Shown piece by piece: positions 15,271-23,494 of a DNA stretch of 64,000 bases; within the stretch, counting starts at the first letter, position 1; the number at the start of each line of letters is the position of its first letter. The translations under genes and the position numbers were made by a program. The stretch is from an uncultured Dehalococcoidia bacterium (GTDB taxonomy: Bacteria; Chloroflexota; Dehalococcoidia; Lucifugimonadales; GCA-2712585): the NCBI GenBank assembly GCA_951812825.1, contig OX638324.1, positions 378,459-442,458 on the forward strand. The letters are read 5' to 3'. The notes under the pieces were generated by a model, which saw only the letters and a program-made list of their open reading frames with translations, was not told the origin of the DNA and did not search any database.

Positions 15271-15336
15271 GCCCCATACTCCCCCCAATTCCTATTGCCC
15301 CACGTGTCATTCTGAGCGAAGCTAAGAATCTCGCCT

Positions 15337-16311
15337 CTACCCACCCTTCACCTTCACCAGTTTCTGAAGGCTCCGAATCTCCCGTGGCGGATTCAGCAGG
15401 CTACCCGTGTTCGTCCACGACACCTCAGCCACGTACATGTCCCCATTGGAGTCCAGCGCAATCCCGTGGGGCGCGATGAACTTCCCAGCCTCCAACCCCG
15501 GCCCCGTATCCCCCAACCGCGCTAGCACCTTACCCTCCAGATCGTAGATGCTCACCCTCGGCCCCATGCCGGGCGCGCCCTCGTTGGCAGAAATGGTCGC
15601 CCCCAACTCCCCAATGTACAGAAGCTGGCGACTCTCCGCGTCAAAGGAACCATCGTCCATGTATAGACCGCAGGGCTTTGCCATGTTCACCCACTGGGTC
15701 TCGTACTTCCCGTTGGCATCGAACACCTGCACCCGGTGGTTCTCACGGTCCGCCACGTACACGTATCCGTCCTTGTCCGTAGAGATGTTGTGGACGATGT
15801 TGAACTGCCCCGGCTCAGTCCCAGGCCCGCCCCACGAAAACAGCAGGTTGCCGCCCTCGTCATACTTGTGGACGCTTGCGTTCCCGTACCCGTCCGACAC
15901 GTAGAAGTCATTGTTAATGGGACAGATGGCCACGTGGGTACACCGATTGAAGGGGTTCCCGCTGTGGAAGGGCGCAGGCTTGCCGCTGACCCCCACGGTC
16001 AGCAGCACCCGACCGTCGTAGGTGCACTTCCGCACCGTGTGGTCGTCATCGTCCGTCAGATAGATCGTGTCGTCTGGCCCCATCGTCACCCCATGGGCCC
16101 GCGGAAACATCCCCTCTCCCCACGAAGTGAGAAACTTGCCGTCTCGATCGAAGACAATCACCGGATGCTCACCCCTGTTGAATGCATACACCCTCCCCTT
16201 GTCGTCGACTCCCACCGCCGCCACCTCCTTGAATCCCCACCCCTCCGGCAGGATCCCCCAACCCTCCGCTACCTCATAGACAAACTCCCCTTCGCCAATT
16301 CGCACCCCCAT
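15337..16311 (-). CDS. NHL-repeat beta-propeller protein (PAL-like)
   Basis: 324 residues of NHL-type blades: VYAFNRGEHPVIVFDRDGKF, IYLTDDDDHTVRKCT, FYVSDGYGNASVHKYD, VYVADRENHRVQVFD and MYVAEVSW. The blade signatures resemble the catalytic core of peptidyl-alpha-hydroxyglycine amidating lyase and bacterial NHL lyase-like proteins. No signal peptide is evident. The start at 16311 has AGGAGGT upstream. Paralogues lie at 25667-26560 and 50487-51413, all beginning with a G.F.Y...EGWG-like N-terminus. Function unknown; such propellers may be lactonases, lyases or binding scaffolds. Confidence 0.8.
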   Translation of the reverse strand: MGVRIGEGEFVYEVAEGWGILPEGWGFKEVAAVGVDDKGRVYAFNRGEHPVIVFDRDGKFLTSWGEGMFPRAHGVTMGPDDTIYLTDDDDHTVRKCTYDGRVLLTVGVSGKPAPFHSGNPFNRCTHVAICPINNDFYVSDGYGNASVHKYDEGGNLLFSWGGPGTEPGQFNIVHNISTDKDGYVYVADRENHRVQVFDANGKYETQWVNMAKPCGLYMDDGSFDAESRQLLYIGELGATISANEGAPGMGPRVSIYDLEGKVLARLGDTGPGLEAGKFIAPHGIALDSNGDMYVAEVSWTNTGSLLNPPREIRSLQKLVKVKGG

Positions 16312-16403
16312 CACTCCACCTCCTGACGCAGAATAAAGCCAAGAATATCCCCTGGCCAACACAGATTCAACCACGCCCACCGCCCACCTCCTCTGCGGTA
16401 GAC

Positions 16404-16420
16404 GCAGGTTTCAAACCTGC
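16404..16420. repeat. Palindrome GCAGGTTTCAAACCTGC
   Basis: A variable-stem member of the hairpin family found in these spacers. It lies in the divergent gap upstream of the second amidohydrolase. An extended -10 (TGGTATAGT, 16441-16449) follows. Confidence 0.7.
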
Positions 16421-16477
16421 CCTCCCTCTCCCAAATCCTGTGGTATAGTAACCTCAACCTGCACTGGGAGGAGTTCC

Positions 16478-17662
16478 ATGGAGTACAACCTTGTTTCGGC
16501 GGATTCCCACATGGACATGAGCTGGCTGCCCGGCGACCTGTTTGAAAAGAACGGCCCCAGCCACCTGAAGGACGTGATGCCCAAAGTGGTAGACACCGAT
16601 AGCGGCCCCCGCTGGGTCACCGAAGGTCGCGAGCTCGGCGTCTACGGCGGCCTCGGATTCGGCTTCAGCGCCCCCAAGCGCGGTCACCGACGTCAGGTGG
16701 ACAAGATGTACGAGGCTGGCTACTACGAAGGCGGCGCCCACGCCATCGACCCCGAATTGCGTCTCAACGACATGGCTATCGACGGTGTAGACGCCGAGAT
16801 TCTCTACGGCATGACCACCGCCGGCATGCGAATCCGCAACCCGGAGGTCCTCTCCGAAAGCTATCGTATCTACAACGACTGGGTGTCGGACTTCTGCACC
16901 GCTACCCCCGGCCGCTGGTACGCCCTCGCCTGCATGCCCATCCACGACCCGGCCCTCGGCGGCGAAGAGCTTCGCAGGGCCGCGAATAACCCGGGCATCC
17001 GTGGCGGCGAACTCTACGTCAGCGGCACCACCCGCCCCATCTACCTCCGGGACGGCCACTGGGACCCCCTATGGGACGCGGCGGCGGAAACCCGCCTGCC
17101 CATCTCCTTCCACATCGGCGGTGGCGGCATAAAGGTCCCCGGCCCCATTGAAGGCGAGGAAGGTAAAAAATCCTTCAGCGCCGACGAACCAACCCAGAAC
17201 CAGCTTGCCTTCGTCGGCACCTCTCTGCCCCTTGGCCAGCTTGCCGGCTCCGAGTGGCTCATCAGCATAATCATGAGCGGCGCCTGCGAAAGACTCCCCA
17301 ACTTCCGCTTCGTCCTCGGCGAGTGCGGCGCAGGCTGGATCCCCTTCGTCATAGAGCGCATGGACATCAAGTACAGGGACAGCCTCCTCGACGAGAAGTT
17401 CGAGCCCCGCATGAGCATGCTTCCCAGCGAATACTGGTACCGCCAGGGCGCAACCACCTTCCAGCAGGACCCCTGCGTCAACTACATGGCCGAACACATC
17501 GGCGTCGACAACCTCATGTGGGGTTCCGACTATCCCCACCCCGACGGTGTCTGGCCCGGCTCCCAGGAAGTCATCGACGCCACCATGAGTAAACTCGACG
17601 AGTCAGCCCGCCGCAAAATCACCTGCGACAACGCCGTAAACCTCTACCGCATGGGCCAATAG
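16478..17662 (+). CDS. Amidohydrolase-2 family metal-dependent hydrolase (paralogue)
   Basis: 394 residues, closely related along its length to the protein at 2429-3616. Shared motifs include MEYNLVSADSHMDMSWLPGD, PGRWYALACMPIHD, SFHIGGGG, ECGAGWIPF and WGSDYPHPDGVWPGSQEVI. The DSH, HIGG and GSDYPH segments supply the metal ligands expected for the amidohydrolase-related family. GGGAGGAG precedes the ATG, and an extended -10 TGGTATAGT lies 29 bases upstream. It has no AT-rich leader, unlike its paralogue, so the two are probably regulated differently. Confidence 0.9.
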   Translation: MEYNLVSADSHMDMSWLPGDLFEKNGPSHLKDVMPKVVDTDSGPRWVTEGRELGVYGGLGFGFSAPKRGHRRQVDKMYEAGYYEGGAHAIDPELRLNDMAIDGVDAEILYGMTTAGMRIRNPEVLSESYRIYNDWVSDFCTATPGRWYALACMPIHDPALGGEELRRAANNPGIRGGELYVSGTTRPIYLRDGHWDPLWDAAAETRLPISFHIGGGGIKVPGPIEGEEGKKSFSADEPTQNQLAFVGTSLPLGQLAGSEWLISIIMSGACERLPNFRFVLGECGAGWIPFVIERMDIKYRDSLLDEKFEPRMSMLPSEYWYRQGATTFQQDPCVNYMAEHIGVDNLMWGSDYPHPDGVWPGSQEVIDATMSKLDESARRKITCDNAVNLYRMGQ

Positions 17663-17687
17663 TCCCCACATCCCCTCCACCCACATG

Positions 17688-17721
17688 TCATCCTGAGGAG
17701 GCCCCGCGACGAAGAATCTCG
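17688..17721. repeat. CATCCTGAGGAGGCCCCGCG repeat
   Basis: One base differs from the CATTCTGAGGAGG consensus. It opens the 304-bp convergent spacer, which contains no gene. Confidence 0.85.
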
Positions 17722-17751
17722 CTCCCGCTCGACGCCATCCCCCTCCCCTTC

Positions 17752-17967
17752 TTCTCCCTTCCCCCTCGACGGGGGAAGGTTAGGATAGGGGTGACCCCCA
17801 ACAAAAACGTAGGGGCCGGTCCCAAACCGGCCCTTTCCCTTTACCACCACAAGTCCCGTAGTGGCGGCTCGCGAACCGCCCTCCCCCGTCAGCAACATCC
17901 CGCGCCGAAACCAATCCCCTCCACCCACGCCCACCCCTGCCAAATTTGCCGTGACGCAGTCACCCCC
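17752..17967. repeat. Composite intergenic repeat cassette, copy 2
   Basis: The order is the same as at 6744-7004: the CTTCCCCCTCGACGGGGGAAG hairpin with GGATAGGGGTGA, then a palindrome GGGGCCGG...CCGGCCC (about 17813-17834), a degenerate GGCGGCTCGCGAACCGCC palindrome (about 17863-17880), CTCCCCCGTCAGCAACATCC, and a single 49-bp unit (17919-17967) ending at the stop codon of the minus-strand aminotransferase. Confidence 0.85.
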
Positions 17968-19151
17968 TACCGCCGAAACTCCGCCAGCCTCGACAACCTC
18001 TCCCGCACCCGCGCAAACGTCTCCGGCGTCTTCGGAAACGCGAACCTAATATACGGCTTCCCCATCTCCGCACGGTGATAGAACGCCCTCCCCGGCACCG
18101 GCGTCACCCCAATCTCGCTCGATAGAAATATCGAGAACTCGTTCTCGTCCTCAAACCCGCAATCGGGATAGTGCGTCATCACGTAGTACGCCCCCTTGGG
18201 CGTCACGTAGTCGAAGCCCATCTCGCCCAGTATCGAGAGCATCGTGTCCCGACGCTCAACGTATCCGGCGGCCAGCTCGTCATAGTAGCTCTGCGGAAAT
18301 CGCAACCCCACCGCCGCAGCTTCCTGCAACGGGGCTGCAGCCCCTACAGTTACAAAATCGTGGGCACGTCGGATCCCCGTCGTTATCCCCTCGTCCAGCG
18401 CGATGCACCACCCCACCCGCCACCCTGTGACGCTGTAGGTCTTCGACACGCTGTTGATGGTTATCGTCCGCTCCCCCATCCCCGGCAGCGACGCGATGCT
18501 GCAATGGGTCTCGCCGTCATACAGAATATGCTCGTAGGGCTCGTCGGTGATGGCCAGCGCGTCATACTCCTGGCACAGTTCGCCGATGGTCTCCAATTCA
18601 GCTCGGCTGAACACCTTGCCCGTCGGATTGTGGGGTGTGTTTATGACGATGGCCTTGGTCTTCCCACTGAACGCTCGCCGAAGCTCGTCATCATCGAAGA
18701 CAAACTCGTCCCCCCTCTCATATAACTGCACGTAGACAGGCTTGCCCTGGCACAGCAGCGTGTCCGGCCCGTAGTTCTCGTAGAATGGCTCGAAGACGAT
18801 AATCTCATCCCCGGGGTCCACAGTCGCCAGCATCGCCGAAAGCATCGCCTCCGTGCCCCCGCAGGCGATGGTGATGTGACGTTCCGGGTCTATCTCCACC
18901 CCGTTGTACCAGCCGAACTTCTCCGCCAGCGCCTGCCTCAAGGAGGGCGCGCCCCACGTGATGGCGTACTGGTTGAACCCGCCGTCCAGTGCGTCCTTGG
19001 CCGCCTCAATAAGCGGACGCGGAGGGTCGAAATCAGGAAAGCCCTGGGCCAGGTTGATGCCGTCGTACATGTTGTTGACCCGGGTCATCTCCCGAATCAC
19101 CGATTCCGTGAACAGGCTCACCCGCTTGGAATACCGCTGTTTAGGACTCAA
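17967..19151 (-). CDS. Class I/II PLP-dependent aminotransferase
   Basis: 394 residues of the aspartate aminotransferase fold. Landmarks are INLAQGFPDFDPP, GGTEAMLSAMLA, NTPHNPTGKVF, TDEPYEH and SVSKTYSVTGWRVGW, the last containing the PLP lysine. The pattern resembles kynurenine/methionine-type aminotransferases of subgroup I. It is last in the minus-strand cluster with the decarboxylase subunits and the DUF1932 dehydrogenase, and could supply a 2-oxo acid for decarboxylation (inference). Its stop overlaps the edge of a repeat cassette. Confidence 0.9.
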   Translation of the reverse strand: MSPKQRYSKRVSLFTESVIREMTRVNNMYDGINLAQGFPDFDPPRPLIEAAKDALDGGFNQYAITWGAPSLRQALAEKFGWYNGVEIDPERHITIACGGTEAMLSAMLATVDPGDEIIVFEPFYENYGPDTLLCQGKPVYVQLYERGDEFVFDDDELRRAFSGKTKAIVINTPHNPTGKVFSRAELETIGELCQEYDALAITDEPYEHILYDGETHCSIASLPGMGERTITINSVSKTYSVTGWRVGWCIALDEGITTGIRRAHDFVTVGAAAPLQEAAAVGLRFPQSYYDELAAGYVERRDTMLSILGEMGFDYVTPKGAYYVMTHYPDCGFEDENEFSIFLSSEIGVTPVPGRAFYHRAEMGKPYIRFAFPKTPETFARVRERLSRLAEFRR

Positions 19152-19226
19152 ACTGAATGCTTCTCCTGGAAATTGTGCTCTGCGAATTCGACCGTCAGCG
19201 TATCACGTATGCGGCGTGTTAGCCAC

Positions 19227-20114
19227 TTACGAGGACTCTTTCAGAACGTCCACGGCGGCTTCAATAGTTTCGGCGCTGGTGCGGCTATCGTCCACCGTTT
19301 CCGCCCGCTCGGCGGCGAAGGGCGTCCGGCTGAGCAGCCTGTAAATCGACGCCGCACCCTGGTGGAAACCGGGCGGCAGCCCCTGGCTGTCGTACGTTGC
19401 CGCAATCTCCTCCATCTCCCCAATCCAACGTCCTGCCCGCGCCGGCAGTCGCGCGATCCCTGACTCCATCGCCTCGAAGGCCGCCGACTGGCTGGACTCA
19501 AGCTCCGCCGCCAGCTCCTCCGTCAACCCCAATGACTCCGCCAACGAAAGCACCGCCACGTGCAACGCCGACGTTCCCTTCGTCAGCCCCGCGTAGCACA
19601 TCTTGATCCCCGAAGCCCTCCCAACCTCGTCCCCCATCTGCTTCACGATAATCCCCATGCCGTCCAACTCGGACATCACCGGCGCATTCTCGCCCGAAAC
19701 GTAAAACCGCGGACGGTACCCTCCCCTCGGCGGCCCTCCGATAATTCCCCCGTCAATGTACCTCCCCCCGTCTCCGGCGATGATCTCCTCTATCTGCATC
19801 GTCGTTTGAGGCGAAATTGCGTTGCAGTCGGCGTAATACACGTCGACGCCCATGGTTCGAATGGCCTGCCCCACGTCCCTCGCAAGCGCCACCGCTTCTG
19901 CAGGCACCATTATCGAAAGAACCAGGTCTGCCTCATCCACCACCGACTCCAAATCCGGCATGTCGACTATTCCTGCTGCATCCGCCAGTCCCCGCGTCCG
20001 CTCGCTCCGGCCCTCCAGAAACGTAATCACCTCCAGGCCGCCCTCCCTCAGGGAGCGTCCCACCGCGTGACCCATGTCTCCCGGACTCAAAATCGCCACC
20101 CGCTTAATCGCCAT
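19227..20114 (-). CDS. NAD(P)-binding dehydrogenase with DUF1932 C-terminal domain
   Basis: About 295 residues: an N-terminal 6-phosphogluconate/3-hydroxyisobutyrate dehydrogenase-like Rossmann domain (VAILSPGDMGHAVGRSL, ADLVLSIMVP, DVYYADCNAISP, YIDGGIIGGPP) and a C-terminal helical domain of the DUF1932 type (GIKMCYAGLTKGTSALHVAVLSLAE). The GxGxxG turn reads SPGDMG. GAGAGG lies six bases before the ATG at 20114, so the upstream TTG is not needed. It lies between the aminotransferase and the biotin carrier gene. Likely a beta-hydroxyacid dehydrogenase; substrate unknown. Confidence 0.82.
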   Translation of the reverse strand: MAIKRVAILSPGDMGHAVGRSLREGGLEVITFLEGRSERTRGLADAAGIVDMPDLESVVDEADLVLSIMVPAEAVALARDVGQAIRTMGVDVYYADCNAISPQTTMQIEEIIAGDGGRYIDGGIIGGPPRGGYRPRFYVSGENAPVMSELDGMGIIVKQMGDEVGRASGIKMCYAGLTKGTSALHVAVLSLAESLGLTEELAAELESSQSAAFEAMESGIARLPARAGRWIGEMEEIAATYDSQGLPPGFHQGAASIYRLLSRTPFAAERAETVDDSRTSAETIEAAVDVLKESS

Positions 20115-20150
20115 TCTCAACCTCTCTTACGTCGATCGACATCCTTGCCA

Positions 20151-20552
20151 TCACTCCAACTCCAAAATCATCTGACCAATCAACACGTTCTGTCCCTTCT
20201 GAACCCTCACCGCCTTCACTCGCCCGTCCCTCGGTGCCGTCAACTCCTGCTCCATCTTCATCGCCTCCAGCACGCAGACCCTGGATCCCGCAGCAACCCT
20301 GTCGCCGACACCCACGTCTATTGAGAGCACTACCCCCGGCAGCGGCGACCGCACCACGCTATCGCCCGCATCCTCCCCCGACGCTTCCCTCCCGCCGTCC
20401 TCCAGGCCCGACGCTTGGGCATCTTGCGCCACGTCCGACAACCTCACCATCACCGGCTCCTCATCCACCAGCACCCGCACCTCGTCTCCCTCCCACTCAC
20501 CCACCTCCACCTCGTACCACCTCTCCTCCACCTTCACCCGCATCCGGACCAT
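20151..20552 (-). CDS. Biotin carboxyl carrier protein-type subunit
   Basis: 133 residues: an N-terminal beta segment (VKVEERWYEVEV), a flexible acidic Ala/Gly/Ser linker (about 42-65) and a C-terminal biotinyl domain with EAMKME, biotinylation lysine K99. The linker-plus-domain layout is that of BCCP subunits of acyl-CoA carboxylases and sodium-pumping decarboxylases. The beta and gamma decarboxylase subunits lie directly upstream on the same strand, so a role in a membrane decarboxylase is the best reading. The alpha (carboxyltransferase) subunit is not in the window. Confidence 0.85.
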   Translation of the reverse strand: MVRMRVKVEERWYEVEVGEWEGDEVRVLVDEEPVMVRLSDVAQDAQASGLEDGGREASGEDAGDSVVRSPLPGVVLSIDVGVGDRVAAGSRVCVLEAMKMEQELTAPRDGRVKAVRVQKGQNVLIGQMILELE

Positions 20553-20586
20553 CTAACTCCCTCCCTCCGACACGCCCCAACACATG

Positions 20587-20620
20587 TCATTCTGAGGAGG
20601 CCCCGCGACGAAGAATCTCG
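20587..20620. repeat. CATTCTGAGGAGGCCCCGCG repeat
   Basis: A full copy within the 157-bp gap between the biotin carrier gene and the beta-subunit gene, that is, inside the presumed operon. Confidence 0.85.
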
Positions 20621-20709
20621 CTGCCATCACACACCCTTGTTCCATCAACAACGCCATCGTTTCTCCAAGCACTTTATACCCATGTCCCCTGAAGAATCCC
20701 ACGACCCGC

Positions 20710-21849
20710 CTAACCCAACACCGAAATAAACACGCCCGCCACCACCGCCGACCCTATCACACCCGCCACGTTCGGCCCCATGGCGTGTGGAAGCAGGAAG
20801 TTGGCCGGATTCGCTCGACGTCCAATATTATGCGAAAGCCGCGCCGCCATCGGCACCGCCGATACCCCCGCCGAGCCGATTAACGGGTTCACCTTCTCCT
20901 TCACAAACAGGTTCATCACCTTCGCAAACAGCAGCCCGCTCACCGTGCTGAAGGCAAAGGCCCCCAGTCCCAACCCCAGAATCTTGACGGTGTCCACGTC
21001 AAACACCCGCTCCGCCGATAACTGCGCCCCGACGGTTATCATCAGGAATATGGTCGCCACGTTCAGTACCTCGTTGGACGCGGAGTTGAACAGCCGCGGC
21101 ACCACGCCGCTCTCTCGGAACATGTTGCCAATCATGAACATGGCAATTAGCGGCGCGGATTCTGGAACCACCAGGATAATTATCACCATGGTTACTGCGG
21201 GGAAAAGTAACTTCTCCTTGCGAGACACCTCCCGCAAGGGCCGCATCACAATCTCCCGCTCCTTCTTGGTCGTAAGGAGCCGCATCAATGGTGGTTGAAT
21301 GAACACCACGCTCGCCATGTAGGAGTACGCCGTCACCGCGGTTATCCCCAGCAGTTCCGGCGCCAGCCTCGCCGAGGCGAAGATAGTCGTCGGCCCGTCC
21401 GCGCCGCCAATAATCGCAATCGCCCCCGCCTCTTTGATGTCGAAGCCCACCACCAACGCCAGCCACAGCGCGGCAAACACCCCCATCTGCGCCGCCGCTC
21501 CCAACAGCAACGTCTTGGGGTTGGCGATAATCGGCCCGAAGTCCGTCAGCGCCCCGAGCCCGAGGAAAATGAGCGGCGGCAGGATGTTCCACTTGAACAG
21601 CGCAAACTCGAAGACTACGCCCAGAATCCCCGATTCCTGCTGTCCCGCCTCAGGACTGTAGTGGGTCAGACCCGTCAGCGGCAGGTTGGCCAGAATGATG
21701 CCGATGCCGATGGGCAACAGCACGTAGGGTTCCGTCTTCTTTGCAATCGCAACAAAGGCAAAACCCGCGCCCGCCATTAGGAGCAAGACATTTTGCCATC
21801 CCAGGTTGGCCAGGCCGCTCGCGTCTATAAATTCTCGTAGCTCTTCCAA
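20710..21849 (-). CDS. Sodium ion-translocating decarboxylase beta subunit
   Basis: 379 residues, very hydrophobic, of the OadB/GcdB/MmdB family. This integral membrane subunit decarboxylates carboxybiotin and pumps Na+. Family motifs present are GALTDFGP, IIGGADGPTT with D151 as the sodium-site aspartate, SNEVLNV and GSAGVSAVPMAARLSHNIG. The start is TTG at 21849, 15 bases after the gamma-subunit stop. Which acid or acyl-CoA is decarboxylated cannot be told without the alpha subunit (oxaloacetate, methylmalonyl-CoA and glutaconyl-CoA are known for the family). Confidence 0.92.
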   Translation of the reverse strand: MEELREFIDASGLANLGWQNVLLLMAGAGFAFVAIAKKTEPYVLLPIGIGIILANLPLTGLTHYSPEAGQQESGILGVVFEFALFKWNILPPLIFLGLGALTDFGPIIANPKTLLLGAAAQMGVFAALWLALVVGFDIKEAGAIAIIGGADGPTTIFASARLAPELLGITAVTAYSYMASVVFIQPPLMRLLTTKKEREIVMRPLREVSRKEKLLFPAVTMVIIILVVPESAPLIAMFMIGNMFRESGVVPRLFNSASNEVLNVATIFLMITVGAQLSAERVFDVDTVKILGLGLGAFAFSTVSGLLFAKVMNLFVKEKVNPLIGSAGVSAVPMAARLSHNIGRRANPANFLLPHAMGPNVAGVIGSAVVAGVFISVLG

Positions 21850-21864
21850 CCTGAATGGCCCTGC

Positions 21865-22236
21865 CTAGCGGGAGTTCCCCTCTTCCCCCCTCACTCCACC
21901 GTCATTCCGGCGGAAGCCGGAATCCAGTCCCTCTCTCACCTCTTCCCCCATCGTGGGGGAAGATCGAGATGGGGGTGTCCCCTCCAACAATAAGCCAGCC
22001 CCTTCAGGAAGATGTCCGCGACTCATGGCCACCGTCACGGCTATTGTGGCCGCAAGGGCCTTGTTCCGCTCCTCCGCCGCCTCTTCCTCTGAGGACTGGC
22101 CCGAATCAGGGCTGAAAAGGAGTCCGGTTATCCTCGGCAGCAAAGCGGTGAATAGGGAAAGAAACGCCAGCAGGAAGAAGGCGGTCCCTATTCCGATATA
22201 CGTAATGGTTAGGGCCTCGCTCGTGTCGAAGCTGAT
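21865..22236 (-). CDS. Decarboxylase gamma subunit-like protein, apparent ATC start
   Basis: Reading the minus strand from 22236 gives ISFDTSEALTITYIGIG followed by a hydrophobic stretch (TAFFLLAFLSLFTALLP), an acidic segment (SSEEEAAEERN) and an alanine-rich helix (KALAATIAVTVAM). This is the layout of OadG gamma subunits, placed 15 bp before the beta-subunit gene. No ATG, GTG or TTG precedes the membrane helix in frame. GGAGG stands six bases before an ATC at 22234-22236, which I take as the start (123 residues). The C-terminal third is encoded by two intergenic repeats (CTTCCCC... and REP). A TTG at 22143 would cut off the membrane helix. Confidence 0.7.
   Translation of the reverse strand: MSFDTSEALTITYIGIGTAFFLLAFLSLFTALLPRITGLLFSPDSGQSSEEEAAEERNKALAATIAVTVAMSRGHLPEGAGLLLEGTPPSRSSPTMGEEVREGLDSGFRRNDGGVRGEEGNSR
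21900..21926. repeat. REP-type repeat inside the 3' end of the gamma-subunit frame
   Basis: CGTCATTCCGGCGGAAGCC and the GGAATCCA end match the family. Together with the hairpin repeat at 21937-21983 it encodes the last third of the gamma-subunit frame. Confidence 0.85.
21937..21983. repeat. CTTCCCCC...GGGGGAAG / GATGGGGGTG repeat
   Basis: CTTCCCCCATCGTGGGGGAAG forms the stem, followed by ATCGAGATGGGGGTGTCCCC. It overlaps the gamma-subunit coding frame. Confidence 0.8.
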
Positions 22237-22323
22237 CTTGCTCCTCCCGCCTGTGAGTTGAACGCTTAGGGCATTCTACACCCCACAACCTTCCAATTCC
22301 ACACCTGCACCAATCCAGGAAAG

Positions 22324-22378
22324 TGACAACTTCCCCCTTGTCACACATCCCTATCCCTTGCTACCATCCACCCATGAA
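22324..22378 (+). promoter_or_regulatory. Conserved operator-promoter block, copy B
   Basis: TGACAA (22324-22329), 8 bases, TTGTCA (22338-22343), 18 bases, TACCAT (22362-22367), 6 bases, ATGAA (22374). The two half-sites form a perfect inverted repeat GTGACAA-N8-TTGTCAC that overlaps the -35. This copy lies 352 bp before pxpA. Confidence 0.6.
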
Positions 22379-22725
22379 CAAAAAAGCCCATTCACCTGCC
22401 AATACAAGCCCGTCAAACATGGTACGCTCTATCAAATTTCTGACATCCGCTTCCTCAAATTTCAATAGAACGAATACGAATCCCGAAAACCCATCAATCC
22501 ACGCCTGAAACGCATAGCAAATCCAATATCTGTTTCCTGATACTAATCAATTCCAAGCCTGAAGCGAGTCCTACGTTCCCCGCAAACGAACAATTGGATT
22601 CCCCTGAACGAACCCTGAAACCCGTTCGTTCTCAATACCCAATCTCATAGGCCCCGCCATTGCCTGATTGCCCGCCAATCACCTACAATCTTTACCCGTA
22701 TATCACTCCCCAAGGAGAAGAAGAA
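22379..22725 (+). other. AT-rich leader before pxpABC
   Basis: About 280 bases are much richer in A and T than their surroundings and carry repeated motifs also seen at 2200-2400: CACGCCTGAAACGC (22501-22514), AAGCCTGAAGCGAGTCC and GAACGAAT variants. A short frame 22374-22508 (44 residues) has no recognisable similarity. The leader ends with a second promoter and the pxpA ribosome site. Confidence 0.5.
22660..22689 (+). promoter_or_regulatory. pxpA: Proximal promoter of pxpA, TTGCCT-18-TACAAT
   Basis: TTGCCT (22660-22665) and TACAAT (22684-22689) lie 37 bases before the ATG at 22726. AAGGAG lies between. With the upstream block at 22324 this gives pxpABC two candidate promoters. Confidence 0.55.
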
Positions 22726-23490
22726 ATGGCGGACAGGATTGACTTCAACTGCGACATGGGCGAAAGCTTCGGCATGTATAAGCTGGGCTACGACGAAGAG
22801 GTTATCCGCTACATCACCTCCGCCAACATCGCCTGTGGCTTCCACGCCGGCGACCCCATGTGGATGCGCACCACCGTCGAAATGGCCGAAAAGTACGGCG
22901 TCGGCGTCGGCGCCCAGCCCAGCTTCCCCGACCTCATGGGCTTCGGACGCCGCAACATGATGGTCAGCCCCGAGGAAGCCCGCAACGACGTCACCTACCA
23001 GATAGGCGCTCTCCAGGCCTTCGCCACGGACGGAAAGCTCCAGCACGTCAAGCCCCACGGCGCCATGTACAACATGGCCGTCGCCGACCTCACCCTCGCC
23101 CGCGCCATCTGCCAGGCCGTAAAGGATATCGACCCGGACATGATTGTCGTCGCCCTTGCCGGTACCGATTGGGTCGACCTGGCCAACGAAATGGGCCTCC
23201 GCGTCGCCCGCGAAGCCTTCGCCGACCGCGCCTTCACCGCCCAGGGCACCCTCGTTCCTCGCTCTCAGGTCGGCTCCGTCATCCACGACGTCGACGCCGT
23301 CGTTAAGCGCAGCGTCAAGATGGTCACCGAAGGCAAGGTCACCGCCATCACCGGCGAAGAAGTCGAGTTCCAGGCTGACAGCCTCTGCCTCCACGGCGAC
23401 ACTCCCGGCGCCGTCGAGATGGCCCGCGCCGTCCGCGAAGGCCTCGAAGCCGCCGGCGTCAAGATCGTCCCCATGAGCGAACTGGTCTAG
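22726..23490 (+). CDS. pxpA: 5-oxoprolinase subunit A (LamB/YcsF family)
   Basis: 254 residues with family signatures FNCDMGESFG at the N-terminus, ANIACGFHAGDP, HVKPHGAMYNMA and SLCLHGDTPGA. PxpA acts with PxpB and PxpC to cleave 5-oxoproline (pyroglutamate) to glutamate with ATP. The ATG at 22726 has AAGGAG upstream and gives the standard N-terminus; upstream in-frame codons belong to the promoter. It is followed by pxpB after 4 bp. Confidence 0.95.
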   Translation: MADRIDFNCDMGESFGMYKLGYDEEVIRYITSANIACGFHAGDPMWMRTTVEMAEKYGVGVGAQPSFPDLMGFGRRNMMVSPEEARNDVTYQIGALQAFATDGKLQHVKPHGAMYNMAVADLTLARAICQAVKDIDPDMIVVALAGTDWVDLANEMGLRVAREAFADRAFTAQGTLVPRSQVGSVIHDVDAVVKRSVKMVTEGKVTAITGEEVEFQADSLCLHGDTPGAVEMARAVREGLEAAGVKIVPMSELV

Positions 23491-23494
23491 CTCC

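Noticed and set aside
18330..18346. GTAGGGGCTGCAGCCCC palindrome inside the class I/II aminotransferase
   Set aside because: It looks like an intergenic hairpin element but encodes the conserved TVGAAAPLQEA segment of the family, so it is ordinary coding sequence.
20151..20552. Biotin protein as part of an acetyl/propionyl-CoA carboxylase
   Set aside because: No carboxylase or carboxyltransferase gene is near, and the decarboxylase beta and gamma subunits are immediately upstream, so the decarboxylase reading is better, though not certain.
22323..22508. Short frame across copy B of the operator block as a conserved protein gene
   Set aside because: Its sequence has no similarity to the frames in copies A and C, so I list it only as a possible leader peptide.
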